Of a stretch of 64,000 bases of DNA, positions 23,219 through 35,094 are shown piece by piece (position 1 is the stretch's first letter; every line of letters begins with the position of its first letter). A program made the translations under genes and the position numbers. Under the pieces are notes generated by a model, which was given only the letters and a program-made list of their open reading frames with translations, searched no databases and was not told where the DNA came from. Source of the stretch: Chloranthus sessilifolius (lineage: Eukaryota > Streptophyta > Magnoliopsida > Chloranthales > Chloranthaceae); contig CM037586.1 in NCBI GenBank assembly GCA_021018995.1, positions 7,290,328-7,354,327 of the forward strand, written 5' to 3'.

Positions 23219-25591
23219 AAAGAAACAGAAGCTGGAAGGCTGCCTCCAAATATTGCTGCCGTATTGGAGGAATTGTTTCAGAATTATCGGAATGCGGTAA
23301 GTACCTAGCTTAAGAAACAGAGATAAATTTATATTTCCCTTGCCTATGTGGCATTAGGACTTCAGATTTTTTTGCTTGTATTGACAAATGCGATTTGGAT
23401 ACCTGATATGGACTCTTGAGGAGTTATCGTGTTTATTTGTGCTAAATTTGAAGCTGGCAAGTTCTATGGTAATGATTGCTTCATCATTTTTCCTCTTTCT
23501 TCTATTTATGTTTTTCTTGGGTGCATGACCAAGTTTATTCAATAAAGAACAGAGTGAATTGGAGGTTCCAGTAGCTGAAGGTGTCCTTGAGAGATTGTGA
23601 TGCAAACTAGAAATCAGAATCTATGCTTCACCAGTCCCCATTAAAAGTCCAAGGAAGAGAAAGAGAGAGGCAAGATGAGGGGGAAAGACGAAAAGGAATA
23701 ACAGACCAGAGACTCATGAACCAGCAAACCTATATAATGGGTATCAATTAAAAGGCTCAACAGGGCTAAAAGAAGGCACATGCTCAACTTTAAATGATTG
23801 CATGAAACCATGACTTTATAAGGCACATGATTCCCCATGAACATAGGGGGTGCTTTACAAATTCTTGCCTGTATTATGTTCTTTACCATCACCTATTTTG
23901 TTGGGATTTTTTGGTTGTTAAGTTGATTAGTTGTGGTTAATATTAGTTTGGTGTTCACCTATTTGGTAGGAGTCTTTATTTTAAGGATGTTAAGTGTTTT
24001 TTAGGAGTTCTATATAGAGTGGGACCAAGATTGTCAAAGGCACTAGGGCAGGTCCCAAGTGGCGGATCCCCTAACAGCTAAGCTAGGCATAGGCAGGGCT
24101 TAGATGGTACCTAGGCAGTGAAGCCTAGTAATGCTGCAACTTTTTATTTATAGTTGACAATAGGTATCTATAATAAACGATAAATATGAAAAAAATAATA
24201 AATAATGTTTAAAATATTATTATATATTCTTAAGTATCATCCGCCATGCAAAATTGTAGGTTGAAAGAGTATAGTAAGAACTAACAACTAGCAAGCAACA
24301 CTTAATAAATAAAACAGACAAAAAACAATACAAGTATGGGTTTTTGGTTTTTAAGGATATTTATTACTCAATGATACAATTGAAATTTTTTTAGAATAAA
24401 TTTCAGGATAGTTATTTGATCCAATTTCGTTGTCATTGATCTACGAAAGATCAAAAACATAGGGTTCTTTAAGGGATTGGGCCTTTGCGCAAGTGGTAAT
24501 GCTCTAAAGCACATTGTTTGAGGTTAGGGGTTTAAATCACACCTTTACACATTTTTTAAGAGATTAAGGATATGATTGTGATATGTTCTTCATCTGAGAC
24601 TCTACTTGAGTAACTAACAACTTTTTGAGACTTTGTCCTAAAAAGCCTAAATTCAAAGAATGAGATCTTTGATATTGCTGTAAAATATTAAGAATGGATC
24701 CAACAAAACTTCCACTTGTTTGATGTGTTAAAGGTTAGAGAGAAATTATATTTTGAAGAGTTCAGGGGAACAAGAACAAACTTGAAAGTTGCATTAAATT
24801 TTCTGTTTCAAGTGTTGATAATAGGCGAACTGCTTTTTGAGTGACATATCTTCATCTTTTAAGTAACTGTTTTATACTATCGCTGCAATTTTATGCTTTC
24901 GCTTGAGATTTGAAGGGATCGCCTTTTCTCTTTATTAGAATCAGATTAAACTTTCAAAAAAATTGCCATGGCTTTATGTGTTTAGTGCTCTAATGATACA
25001 TGAATCATGTCAAATTATCTGTCTTCACAAAAATCACTTATGATGATTCCCAGCCATGGCATTTAAGTTAGTTGAGCTCTGCAAATAATTGGAGAAATAA
25101 TAAACTATTGTGAATTTTTCAATTTAGAATTGTAAACTTGTATACTGCAATTGGAAAAAGGATTGATGTTTACTGGGGTGCTTCACCATTTGATCTAGTG
25201 TATCAGTTTTTTATCTATTTCTTTGAGGCATCTCTATCCTTTCAATACATAATGTCGTATCTTTTGTAACTTGTCAGGTTTTGCAAAGTGGAAATCCCAG
25301 GGCAAACGAGATTGTATTATCAAACATGACTGTTACATTTAATCGGATTTTGTTGGACGTAGAGGTTTGACCACTGGTTTTTCAGCTGTCAAGTTATTTG
25401 TTATAGATCTGATGTGCTTGGATGTGTTACATCTATAATCACACTTTCTATTCCTATGGGCCTCTTATATAAGAAAGCACTACATTTTTGCAGGAACCTT
25501 TTACCTTTTCGCCACATCACAGAGCAATTCGAGAGCCTTTTGACTATTATACATTTGGTCAAGATTATATCCGGCCATTGGTTGATTTCAG
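23219..25591 (+). pseudogene. Captured fragment of plastid glycerol-3-phosphate acyltransferase (ATS1-like)
   Basis: Three exons with GT-AG borders. About 23219-23296 reads ETEAGRLPPNIAAVLEELFQ then NYRNA; 25278-25364 reads [20 protein letters not shown] then FNRILLDVE; 25494-25591 reads [20 protein letters not shown] then [12 protein letters not shown]. The frame is continuous across all three (phase 0). This is the region just before the HX4D acyltransferase motif of the soluble plastid enzyme that makes 1-acyl-glycerol-3-phosphate. The catalytic motif and everything after it are missing. The exons themselves contain no stop, which implies a fairly recent capture or little decay. A (TA)n stretch follows the last piece. 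No start codon or transit peptide is present. Confidence 0.85.
24479..24545 (+). repeat. tRNA-like fragment (possible SINE head)
   Basis: TGCGCAAGTGGTAATGC resembles a pol III A box region, and GGGGTTTAAATCACACC stands where a B box would be. No anticodon arm can be folded convincingly and no tail is evident. Confidence 0.25.
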
Positions 25592-25680
25592 GTGGTTCAA
25601 TTGTATCGATATTTTTTACCATTGTTTCTTGTGTCAAACTGTTGAGAAATGCAATGTTTAACAATGTCGTACACTGTTTG

Positions 25681-25684
<4 letters not shown>

Positions 25685-25758
<74 letters not shown>
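25685..25758. repeat. (TA)n microsatellite
   Basis: Long run of TA dinucleotides inside CACTA 1; it produces the spurious IYIYIY protein of the 25414-25764 ORF. Confidence 0.97.
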
Positions 25759-25762
<4 letters not shown>

Positions 25763-26359
25763 AACAATATTTCAGGAGGCCGTTTCCATGGTTAAATCCA
25801 TCGAGGACCCGAGTAAGCGGGAGGTCGATCGAGGAAGCTAGTGAACGAGGCGACGAGATAGCATTACTTACGTAGTTGTTCGCTTTCTTGTCCACGGAGA
25901 CGGCCATTCAAGAATGTGACTCTAGGAATGGATCGCTTTGATTCATTTTGAATGATTTTTTCATGAATCAAAATTTGGCAGAATGAATGATTTTTCTATA
26001 ATCTGAAAATAAAAATGGTTCCAATCAATTAAAGCAGTTCAATCCAGAGAAGGATCTCTCAATTGTGCATTCTTTCTGTTTTAATAGCTGGAGGTATCAT
26101 TATATGATGTCTACACCATTATCTTGTTCTCGGAATATAAAAAATTGCTTTAAAAAAAATATTAAAAAAACGCATTAAAAAAAATTGCATTAAAAAAAAA
26201 TAGTATTTAAAAAAAAAATTTGCATAAAAATTGTCGACGTAAATTTAAAAAATATATATATAGTTATATATATATTTTTTAATTTCATAAAAAAGTCACT
26301 GCCAAAAAATTTTCATAAAAAAATCACTGCCAAATATATTTTAAATATATATATATTTA

Positions 26360-26684
26360 AAGAAAAAAAAAATGTTGGAGACGGCTAAAAGCCGTCTCCA
26401 ATAATAGGAGGTCACTTATTGGAGACGGCTTAAAGCCGTCTCCAATAAGTATTGAAAATAACTAGATGATTTATTAGAGGAGTCTCTAACATAACTTTGG
26501 AGACGGCCATATGCCGTCTCCAATAACCTTGACTATTAGGGACGGCTTTCATTTGGTCTCCAAAGATAATGGAGACGGGACTATTTGAGACTACATGGAA
26601 GCCATCTCCAATACTATTGGAGACGACTTAGACAGCTTTGGAGATGGCCAAAAGCCGTCTCCAATAAACACATTTTTTGTAGTG
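26360..26684. repeat. Right subterminal repeat block of CACTA 1
   Basis: At least eight GGAGACGGC or GCCGTCTCC units in alternating orientation, several as hairpins such as GGAGACGGCTTAAAGCCGTC. The same units, fewer and more diverged, lie at the left end (18225-18420). Confidence 0.85.
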
Positions 26685-26687
26685 GCT

Positions 26688-27561
26688 GCAGCACCACTAC
26701 CGTTGATTGTATTACCTATGAGAATATACAGATTCTCCATCTTTTCACCTTTCATTAAGGTCATAGCACTACGTACGACCTTTAGTTTTTCTGATTCTAG
26801 GATGACTCGACATCCTATCTCATCCAATGCCCCCAACAAGATCATATTTTTCTTCAGATCAAGCACATACCTAACCTCAGTAAGAGTGCGAACACAGCCA
26901 TCAAACATCTTGATTCTGATAAAACCGATACCAATTGCTTCACATGCACTGTCATTTCCCATCAAAATTGTCTCACCATTGGCTTCCTTATACTGGTCAA
27001 ACCAATTCCATGTAGACACGTGTAATACGATGCCTCTGAATCTAGGGTCCATCTAATATCAAACTGACTGAAGCTTAACAATACACACAATAGGTATTCA
27101 CAAGAATCTAACTTAGCAACATTGGCATGTTGGAAAATTCTTTCATCACCGTTATCTTTATTCAATCTCTGCTTACAATATTTGCGAATATATTCAGATT
27201 GCTTACACAAGTAACAGATAATATTATTTCTGTTACCCCTAGATTTAGACATGATGTTTCCTTTCATTGATTTATTATCCCCTCTGGACTTGTCTCTTTT
27301 GCGATTATGATTTCGACCCCTTTCTCTCAATAGGCTAATCCCTTCGGAGTTAGATTTGAGATATTTTCTCAATTCGTCGAAAAAAAATGCAACAATCACT
27401 TTTTCGATGACAATAATATCTTTACCATAAATTAATATGATAACAATGTGCTCATAAAATGATAATAGTGAAGTAAGTAAGAAAAGTACAAAATCTTCTT
27501 CTTCAAGTTTTCCCATTTCTCTTCTTAATCGTAGCAAAAGCTCTACATGGGTTGCTCTCAA
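26688..27561 (-). pseudogene. Ty1/copia polyprotein remnant, part 1: Gag end and protease
   Basis: Reading the minus strand from 27561: a charged Gag C-terminus, a zinc knuckle CYLCKQSEYIRKYC in which the family's His is Tyr, then a protease segment WTLDSEASYYTC where copia normally has D-S-G, then (after a frameshift near 27000) FDQYKEANGETILMGND, VRYVLDLKKNMILLGALDE and GEKMENLYILIG. The start of Gag is missing. The frame stops at the CACTA right end. Joining GGTGCTGCA to the sequence left of the transposon gives the GAG-pre-integrase domain in the right order. Broken knuckle, altered catalytic motif and frameshift show a long-dead element. Confidence 0.85.
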
Positions 27562-27678
27562 AAGCCAATCCTATAAGTCTCATTTTACTGGCTTTGGGAC
27601 GGTCTTGAAATCACACATTTCCAATATGTAAGACGTGATCAGTATTTAAGATTTCAATTTTGAAGAGCTCATTAACAT

Positions 27679-27681
<3 letters not shown>

Positions 27682-27752
<71 letters not shown>
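27682..27752. repeat. (TA)n microsatellite
   Basis: Run of about 70 bp of TA/AT dinucleotides just upstream of the copia Gag remnant. Confidence 0.97.
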
Positions 27753-27753
<1 letters not shown>

Positions 27754-27954
27754 CTTTTGTAAAGATCCGATTTATTTTTCACTTGTATCTGATAATTATT
27801 AGATGCATGCTTTATAATATATGTTTTCTTTTATATTAATTTATAATACTTAACAATTAAGTAATTTTACAAATAAAATATCACCAATTCACATATTAAT
27901 AATAGATATGACATAATTTTATTATAATTGGATGGTAGAGTAAGTGTGTAGGAC

Positions 27955-28155
27955 ATGGATCAAAATATCGTCCAATACAGATACATATCGGTATCAGACC
28001 CTAACGATACGGTACATTAAATGTACCATATCGTCTTTATATATGTAAATGCTGGATGATACATTCAATGTATCGTCCGGTACATTACTGTTCCGATATG
28101 TATCATCCGAAACGTACCGGTTTTTTGCTCGGACGATATGTGCTGATTTTCCGAC
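27955..28155. repeat. Diverged GATAC-rich MITE copy
   Basis: GATACATATCGGTATC, ACGATACGGTACATT and CGATATGTATCATCCG words occur in both orientations. The termini are not clear; possible left end near ATGGATCAAAATATCG. Confidence 0.45.
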
Positions 28156-28523
28156 AGTTTGATCTCTGGTGTAGGAGCTTTGATTGTCCACTAAGAGGTT
28201 AGAGATTAGCCCGAATCGGGTAAGCGATTTGATTCTCCATGATCCGATGAGATGGAACCAAGCACTTATCTAGCATCACTTTTATTCCTGAAGATTGTGA
28301 AATTATAAATTGCATTCCTCTATACCTTATCCGAGGAATGATAAACTAGTATGAGCTTCAGAGAAAACTGGGATTTTTTCTGTCAAATCTGCATATATTG
28401 CTATGCAGATTGGAAGTTTTTGCTATAACAGCATGGGCAGTATGGAGGCCATATATAGGTCACCACCTTCATTACCAAGAATGACCATAAAATGAAGGCT
28501 ACCTGAAGCCGAAATAATCAAGC

Positions 28524-28860
28524 TCAAATTTGATGGCTCGTGGGATAAAGATCACGAAAAGGGCGGCACCGGTATATGGGAGGCCAAGATCATTCAAAAT
28601 ATTAACGGTGCTGATCATTGTGAGGCAGTGACGCAAATGGATGGTTATAGGCAAGGATTAAAATTCCGAATTTAGTTTCAGTTTCGGTGGGGACCGAAAC
28701 CGAAATTTTGAAAACCATACAAAAAATCTAAAAATTATAGATTTCGTTTTGAAATTTCTATCATTTCGGCAGAAATTTTGATCCTTAATTATAGGAAGGT
28801 CTGGTTTGAAGGAGACGCTCAAAACGTGTTTGATGTAATTTCGTCAGATTTAATGAATTA
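28524..28860 (+). pseudogene. RNase H-like (LINE-associated type) domain fragment, split by a MITE
   Basis: Plus-strand reading gives IKLKFDGSWDKDHEKGGTGI, then ADHCEAVTQMDGYR; after the MITE at 28652-28787 the frame resumes with KVWFEGDAQNVFDVIS. The FDGS start, the CEA core and the EGD motif match the plant RNase H-like domain often found at the end of non-LTR retrotransposon ORFs and as free copies. Only about 65 residues remain, without a start. The insertion lies exactly in a GGTTATAGG site whose duplication keeps the frame obvious on both sides. Confidence 0.7.
28652..28787. mobile_element. hAT-like MITE, CAAGGATC family, 136 bp, inside the RNase H fragment
   Basis: It starts CAAGGATTAAAATTCCGAAT and ends GAAATTTTGATCCTTA. 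Flanks are GTTATAGG (28644-28651) and ATTATAGG (28788-28795), a one-mismatch 8 bp duplication. Confidence 0.8.
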
Positions 28861-29499
28861 AGCAGTCATACCGTTGTATAAAACAAGAGGTTAGAGATTT
28901 AAACCTTGATAGAAGCATATGAGATTTAAATTATGATCACGATCACTTTAGGGATGTGTGTCCCATGTAATTAATATTTGACTGTCCGATATGTGCCAAG
29001 ATCTTAAGATCTAATGTATGAAAGATTGGAAAGAAAAATGACCTTTATTATATAAATCAAGGCAGTCAAGTGTGTGACGTTTACGCTCTCAAGATAAAGA
29101 AAAAAGGTATAAATTGTAATCAATTTTATCAGGCCCTAACAGGCCCGGTCTGAATTAGGTCTAGACTAGGGGTTATGCAGGTCAAGCCTATTAGGGCTTA
29201 AGGCCGGGCTTGCACTACGTGAAAATGATATAAAAACTACTGTAGCAATATAAAAAAAAAACTACTGCTTAAGACAATAGTCTAATAATCTACTGCCTAA
29301 AATCATAGTAGTCTAATAATCTACTGCCTTAAACCATGGTATAATAACCAAACCCTTTCAAGTATCGAATTTGGGCCGACCACGAGCCGACCCATTCAAC
29401 CCACAGTCAAATTTATATATCGATTCCCCTTATTTTTTCATTTCATTTTCAACCCAAGCTCCTCTCCTCTCTCCTCTTTCCTCTCTCCTCTCTCCCTCT

Positions 29500-29960
29500 G
29501 CAAAACATATGAAACCTAGAAATGCTCCGACTGAATTCGAACACTTGAATTCAGAGATCTGCCAAGATGTTTAATTGGTGAAGCAGATGCAGAATCTCGA
29601 AAGCCCACAAGTTCTCGCTTCGATGACCAATGCGATCTCCGACGTCGCTCAATTCCGATTGGTCCTCCAAACCCTAGGCAACCGCCCCGATCACGAGATC
29701 GTTGATTCTGCCAAACTGAAGATCGTAGAGATCAATGCGAACCTCTCAAAAATGCTTGAAGAAATACATTATCGGCACACCCCGATGGGGTCAGCAGGCC
29801 GACAAATAAAAGCAATGCATTTGGGATGGCTCGGGAGATCGGAGGATCCGTCCAATCCATTTCAAAGTTGTTATATGGTTTAGATGGATCAGAGGATTTG
29901 AGATGGGTCGGGAGATCGGGAGCCGGTGAATGCTGATTTAGGTATGTTTTATGGTTTTGA
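29500..29960 (+). pseudogene. Captured exon of unassigned gene (helical, first exon-like)
   Basis: The ORF at 29575-29883 opens MVKQMQNLESPQVLASMTNA, continues through VAQFRLVLQTLGNRPDHEIV and ends its conserved-looking part with NANLSKMLEEI near 29766. It is GC-richer than its surroundings and preceded by a CT-rich leader (29455-29500), so it looks like a captured 5' UTR plus first coding exon. The sequence is amphipathic and probably forms helices. I cannot name the family. After residue 64 the reading frame looks non-coding. Confidence 0.45.
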
Positions 29961-31955
29961 TCTTGTGGAGTGGAGGATTTGAGATGGATTGCAACCTGGT
30001 GAATACAGATCTAGGTATGTTAGGGTTTCCCTTCCTTTTATTTTAGTTTATGTTTGTTATTTTTTTTTAAGTTTTCTCACCATGAAATTTTATCTTTCTG
30101 AGCGGTATTTTCTATTTACATGTTTTAATCTGTTTATTTTTATTTCTTAAATAATTTTATTGACAGATGATGAATATCGTATTCTATAAACCAATAATTT
30201 TCTTTTGATGCGATGAGTTGCATAGATCCACACGAGATTTCTGATTTATTATTCACTCTTTTTTTTTGTTTTTTTTTGTTTTATTTTTTTACGTTTTTAA
30301 ATTCGGGAATTACATAGGCTGGTAATCGAAGTCGATTTACATGCTACATGCTCAGTGATTACTGATCCGTTCTTCATGTTGTAAGCTAAGTGTTAAGCAC
30401 AGTGACCAAGTCTAGGTACAAGAATAAAAAGCCTCTAGGAATATACGGGAAAAAATGTTAAATTTCGGCAATTTCTGTAAAAAGGGAAAATTTTAAATAT
30501 TAATAATTATAAAAAAATGTATATGCTGTAACCAAACAAGGGTTATAAATGGGATAAAAATCGAGAAAAATCTCTTATTCTTGGAAAAACAGGTTTATAA
30601 CACGTTTACTTCAGAAAAACGGGAATGATTCGATAAAACATTTTTTTTGCTTTTTATTTTATTATTATTTTGTTTTCAAAAAAATGCATTAGTGTTTTCA
30701 ATCTGAGCTTAGTTTTAAATCTGAGCATAGTTTAATGTAAAATGGTTGAAATGGAGAAACTAATCTTAGTTTTAAATCTGAGCTTTGTTTTAACCACTCT
30801 TACGGGTACATAAGACCATTGTTATGGTTTTCAACCACTGTTATGTTTACATAAACCTGTGCTCAGATTTAAACCACTGTTGAAATGGCGACACTAAATT
30901 TTTTACATTAAACCGAGCTTAGTTTTAATCCTGTAGCTTACATAACGCCACTGTTATGGTCACATAATTCTCCTTGTCTTGAAGCTGAAGTGAAGGGAAG
31001 TTGTGTCCTGTAGGTACTGGGGTGTGATGCCTGTGTGTGAGGCATCGATATTAGGGTGATTGTTGATATACTTGCCAAGTCCAAACTTATAATGCATGAG
31101 TCCTAACTCGACACAGTCTTTCTTTGTAAGTTCAACTCAAGTGAACTATGCTCGCTCTTAGAAATCCATAGTAGTCATTGTCTAGCGCCTAGCTCTCAGT
31201 AAGTCCAAACTATAATCCATATTGCAACAAAGTAGAGGAAGAACATAGTCTAAAGCGTAATCGTTAAAATATTTACTAGACTATGAGCTCTCGATTACAC
31301 TTTACATGGCCAAGCCACTCGTTCCCATTGGTCCTATGCCCTTAGGAGTAAAAAGCTGAATCGCTACTAAACCAAGGTCCAAACTTATTCTCCAAAGTTC
31401 AATTAGATTTTACTTGTTTCCTTTTCTGGCTAATTATCCCCACATCATCCAAAACTGCCATAGTCCACCAGCATCTAAATTAATATTTCTGTTGGTAATG
31501 ACAAATAAGGACATATGGCTTGCCATAGGGATTTTTTTTGGAATTTTTATGATCGTCAACCTAATACTAGCCTTTTCATATGAGCTTGGGACCGATATGG
31601 CGACTTTATTTGACAGGATTTTTTTTGTGTGGTTTTGTTGAACATTTCCCCATGTAATTCCATCCTGCATGCAAGGAGTCAAGTTAATTGTTTTGTTGCA
31701 AATGAATATGCTAATCTTTTGTTGTTCATGGAAGTAGAGCTTGGACCGGTAACAGTTTTTTTATAAATTATTTGCAATTAAGGAATTTTTTAATATTCAT
31801 ATAGTATTTAGTGGAGATTTTTTATATTTCAAGTTTACTTTTATAGTTACATCTTAATAAAATCATTTTTGTCATAGGATCATCACCTTCTCCATCTTCA
31901 AAATGATTCTTATAATATGTAGCATCACTTATTGTTGTATTGTATAATAATGCAG

Positions 31956-34199
31956 GATTTACGTTCTATTACCCCACTTGACAAAACTAAAGAAGACATT
32001 TTGCTTTTCTTCAAACTTTACGACCCTGAAAAAGAAGAGCTTCGGTATTCATTGATTCTTTTTGTTTTTTTCCCCTTGCCATTAATGTTATCTGATCCAA
32101 TTGTTTGTGACTTGAGGCTCTTTTTCTAAATTGAAATCTCAGGTATGTGGGGAGGCTCTTTGTGAAGGGTGCAGGTAAACCAGCTGAAATTTTAACAAAA
32201 TTGAATGAATTGGCTGGTTTTCTTCCAAATGAAGAAATTGAACTTTATGAGGTCAGGATTCCATCCAATTTTTAGATCTGTAGTCCTTATTGTATGTGTA
32301 AATAATTATTAATGGAAAATTGTGACCCTTTTCTTTTTCTGAGATTGTCAGGAAATAAAGTTTGAGCCAAGTGTCATGTGTGAGCACATTGACAAGAAAG
32401 CGACATTTCGTGAGCTGTAAAGATTATTGCATAGGTCTTGTGCTTTGTGGTAGATCTTATGTAACAAAAGCACCTGGTATATATTATAGATCTGCTGTGT
32501 TGAACGCTTGGTATCAATGTTTGACCCGGAGATATTTGACTCTAAGCTTTCTGAAGCTTATTATTCCCAGAGTCTGCTGGACTTGTCTAATACATGTGCA
32601 TCAACAATACGCATGTTCATCACTAAGTTGCATGTTAGACTTCTTCGTGGAATATGGCCTCAACTGGAGTGGTTGAATTTTCTCATTTCTTATGCACAGC
32701 TTGAAGATGGGGACATCATTTGTTATCAGAAAGCCCGTCCAATTGAAAATGATGGCCAATGCCGGTATCCTGATGTGACATCGTTTTTGGAATATGTGCA
32801 TAATCGGCAGGTACTCTTTGATAATATTGTGGAGCGTTATGAATCAAGCTAATCAGGAAGAGAGATCCCTCGTCTCTTCATATTTCCACTGAGATGATAG
32901 AAGGAAAGCCAGAATCTCGAAAGCTTATAGACTTCTGAAGTCAAATGAATCTTTGATTCCCATTTAATTTTAGGTTGATCATCATCATAGTTTTAGTAGA
33001 TGATTCATCGAGTTTTAGAACTATGGATATTATTATTCAGTTATCACATAGTTTTAGTAGCCACCATTTTAAAGTCCATGTCATTGGTAAATGAGATAAA
33101 CTGTTACATGTTTTCGAAGTGGAGCGATGTTAAAGTTTTGAGAGTTTACATTGTTAATTGCTGATTGGTGCTAGATAATGATAGGCGAGGGCTACTCTTA
33201 GATATAAATAAGATCTGAAATGAATTAGTTTGTTGTCCCAATTTGTTCTCAAATGAGTTAGTCTTAGCTATTTTGTTATGGTGCCTTAACAATTTGGGGA
33301 TTGAATAGTACACTAAGAGATAGGTAATTAATTATGGGAAATGCTAACCCTTGAAGCTGGTTTTCTTGGTTCAGGTTGCATCTTACTTTTCCTTTTGTAT
33401 ATTTTTATGTCATTACAAATTATTTGAAGATCCAGTCTGGTTCACTATTCTTTGAATTTTTTCGTAGTTAATGAGTGAAGTTTGGATATATCATTTTTAA
33501 GATGCTCACATTCTTATTGATGGATATAATGTCTGAGATGCATATGATGGAGCTTTTTGACATGATTACAAATAATTATTGAATATGGAATTCTGGATAC
33601 CTTGATACCATAAGTTCTATTGGTTCCCTTCATCCTTGAACCTTCAAAATTCAGTCTCTGCATGATGTGATGCTTTAGGTTGTTCATTTCCGATCTCTGG
33701 AGAAACCGAAGGAGGATGATTTCTGTTTGGAGCTGTAAGCATTTAATGCTATTGTTTCTTGTTTTATTTATATTTAGTGGCTTTAAATGATTGAGCAACT
33801 TATTGTAATTCATCCGAATCAACCCTTGGCTTGGAATATCTTCCTTATTTTATGTATTCTATCATCTTTGAAAAGTTCAGTGTGTCATATAATATATTGT
33901 GTGTTACTGATTTATTCTAATTTGTATCCTTCTTGGGCAGACATCTGATATCTTGTATTATGAAGTTTTGGACATTCCTCTGCCGGAATTGCAAGGCTTA
34001 AAAACTCTAAAAGTTGCTTTTCATCACTCAACTAAGGATGAAGTGAGTATGTGACCAGGACAGTTGTCTTATTCTAGACCATGTTAGAGTTACTGTTTCT
34101 TATTTGAACTGAGTTAATTATTTTCAGGTAGTAATTCACTATATAAGACTTCCCAAACAGAGCACTGTAGGGGACATGATCAATGACTTGAAAACTAAG
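31956..34199 (+). pseudogene. Captured C-terminal exons of ubiquitin-specific protease UBP12/UBP13
   Basis: Exons with GT-AG borders: 31956-32044 (DLRSITPLDKTKEDILLFFK...), 32143-32251 (YVGRLFVKGAGKPAEILTKL...), 32352-32411 (EIKFEPSVMCEHIDKKATFR), 32701-32810 (LEDGDIICYQKARP ... FLEYVHNRQ), 33679-33734 (VVHFRSLEKPKEDDFCLEL), 33941-34042 (TSDILYYEVLDIPLPELQGL...), 34128-34199 (VVIHYIRLPKQSTVGDMIND...). These are the ubiquitin-like/ICP0-binding region of the USP7-type deubiquitinase. The MATH domain, the catalytic USP domain and the exons between 33734 and 33941 (about 50 codons in the family) are missing. The join from 32411 to 32701 does not splice cleanly: a stop follows TFREL at 32418. No catalytic residues, so no enzyme. 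Confidence 0.88.
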
Positions 34200-34699
34200 G
34201 TGAATTTCAGAATTTTACTTGCATTTCTAATTTATCTTTTGGGCATGGGTATGTTGATTTCTATCTAATCTAGATATAAATGATTAACACCATCCAATCC
34301 AATATTAGTCCATGGTTTCTTATTTATTTATTTTATTAAAGATGGAATGCACTTATAGCTTAACTAGTCTGTATAATCTATTTGGTATGTGTGGATCAGG
34401 CTTCTCATTATATATACTAATAGAGGCTGAAATGTCGGATGATGCGTAATTATATGTAGTTTTGAAACAAGATTTTTTTTTTGTAAAAAAAATTCCATTT
34501 GAGTATCCAATTATTATTAAGCAATAAACCTCCAAGTATAGTGTAGAAAGTGGCCAATGCAAGGAAGAGCAATTGGATGTTTTGTATAATTTCAAAAGGC
34601 AGCATTATTGCTCTTGGTGCAGAGGTCTGAAATGGGCATGGGTGCAATATGAGATGAAGGATGTAGTAGAGGTACGAGGGTTTGGGGCCGGACAGGGTT

Positions 34700-34780
34700 T
34701 TGGGCCTGTAGCTCAACTGGAAGGTGGACAATACTACAATCTTGACGTTGCAGGTTCTAGCCCAACCTACCCATTAAAGA
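34700..34780 (+). repeat. tRNA-derived SINE-like head
   Basis: GCCTGTAGCTCAACTGG fits a pol III A box, and GGTTCTAGCCCAACC about 45 nt later fits a B box. The inter-box distance is right for a tRNA-like promoter. The flanks show no acceptor-stem pairing, so this is not a tRNA gene. A related partial copy (CTGTAGCTCAATCAG) is near 38928. Confidence 0.4.
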
Positions 34781-35094
34781 AAATGTGTTTAGGGTGGCGC
34801 TGGGTTACCTTTGTGGAGTATGCATTGAAAATGGGCAGAGAAGAACTGGTACAAGGTGCTCGATTTCGGCTTATTGAGGTTTATGACTTATAATGGATGA
34901 GGACAAGGGTGTGGGAGAGAGCTTAGTTGCTACTAGAGCTGAGGAGATAGATTTGGTCTATTTTTGCCGATGGTGGTATGAAGAGTAAGTATTTGAGAAA
35001 GTAGTGGGTGCTTGTTCCTTGGATTTTGAATAGGTGGTGTGTTAGAGGGTTGTCACTGAGACAAAAGAATTTGGTTAGATGCTTCATATTTTTC

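Larger units (their letters stand above)
18205..26684. mobile_element. CACTA transposon 1 (8,480 bp), gene-capturing, inserted in a copia element
   Basis: The left end is CACTACAAAAATATCTTTTA and the right end, reversed, is CACTACAAAAAATGTGTTTA; both continue into TTGGAGACGG. The flanking triplets are GCT (18202-18204) and GCT (26685-26687). Subterminal regions carry many copies of GGAGACGGC / GCCGTCTCC in both orientations (about 18225-18420 and 26370-26665), the usual transposase-binding arrangement of this superfamily. No transposase-like ORF was seen, so it is non-autonomous. The inside holds exon-intron fragments of ICME and a plastid GPAT, a direct duplication (19880-20690), SINE-like pieces and at least two GATAC MITEs. 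Confidence 0.9.

Noticed and set aside
25414..25764. 116-codon ORF ending in a long IYIYIY tail
   Set aside because: The tail is a translated (TA)n microsatellite and the rest covers an exon-intron border of the captured GPAT fragment in the wrong frame.
26595..27056. 153-codon plus-strand ORF
   Set aside because: It is antisense to the copia Gag/protease remnant, whose minus-strand reading has recognisable motifs.
34700..34780. Possible tRNA gene (TAGCTCAACTGG ... GGTTCTAGCCC)
   Set aside because: A and B box-like words are present, but I could not pair an acceptor or anticodon stem; a tRNA-derived SINE head is more likely.
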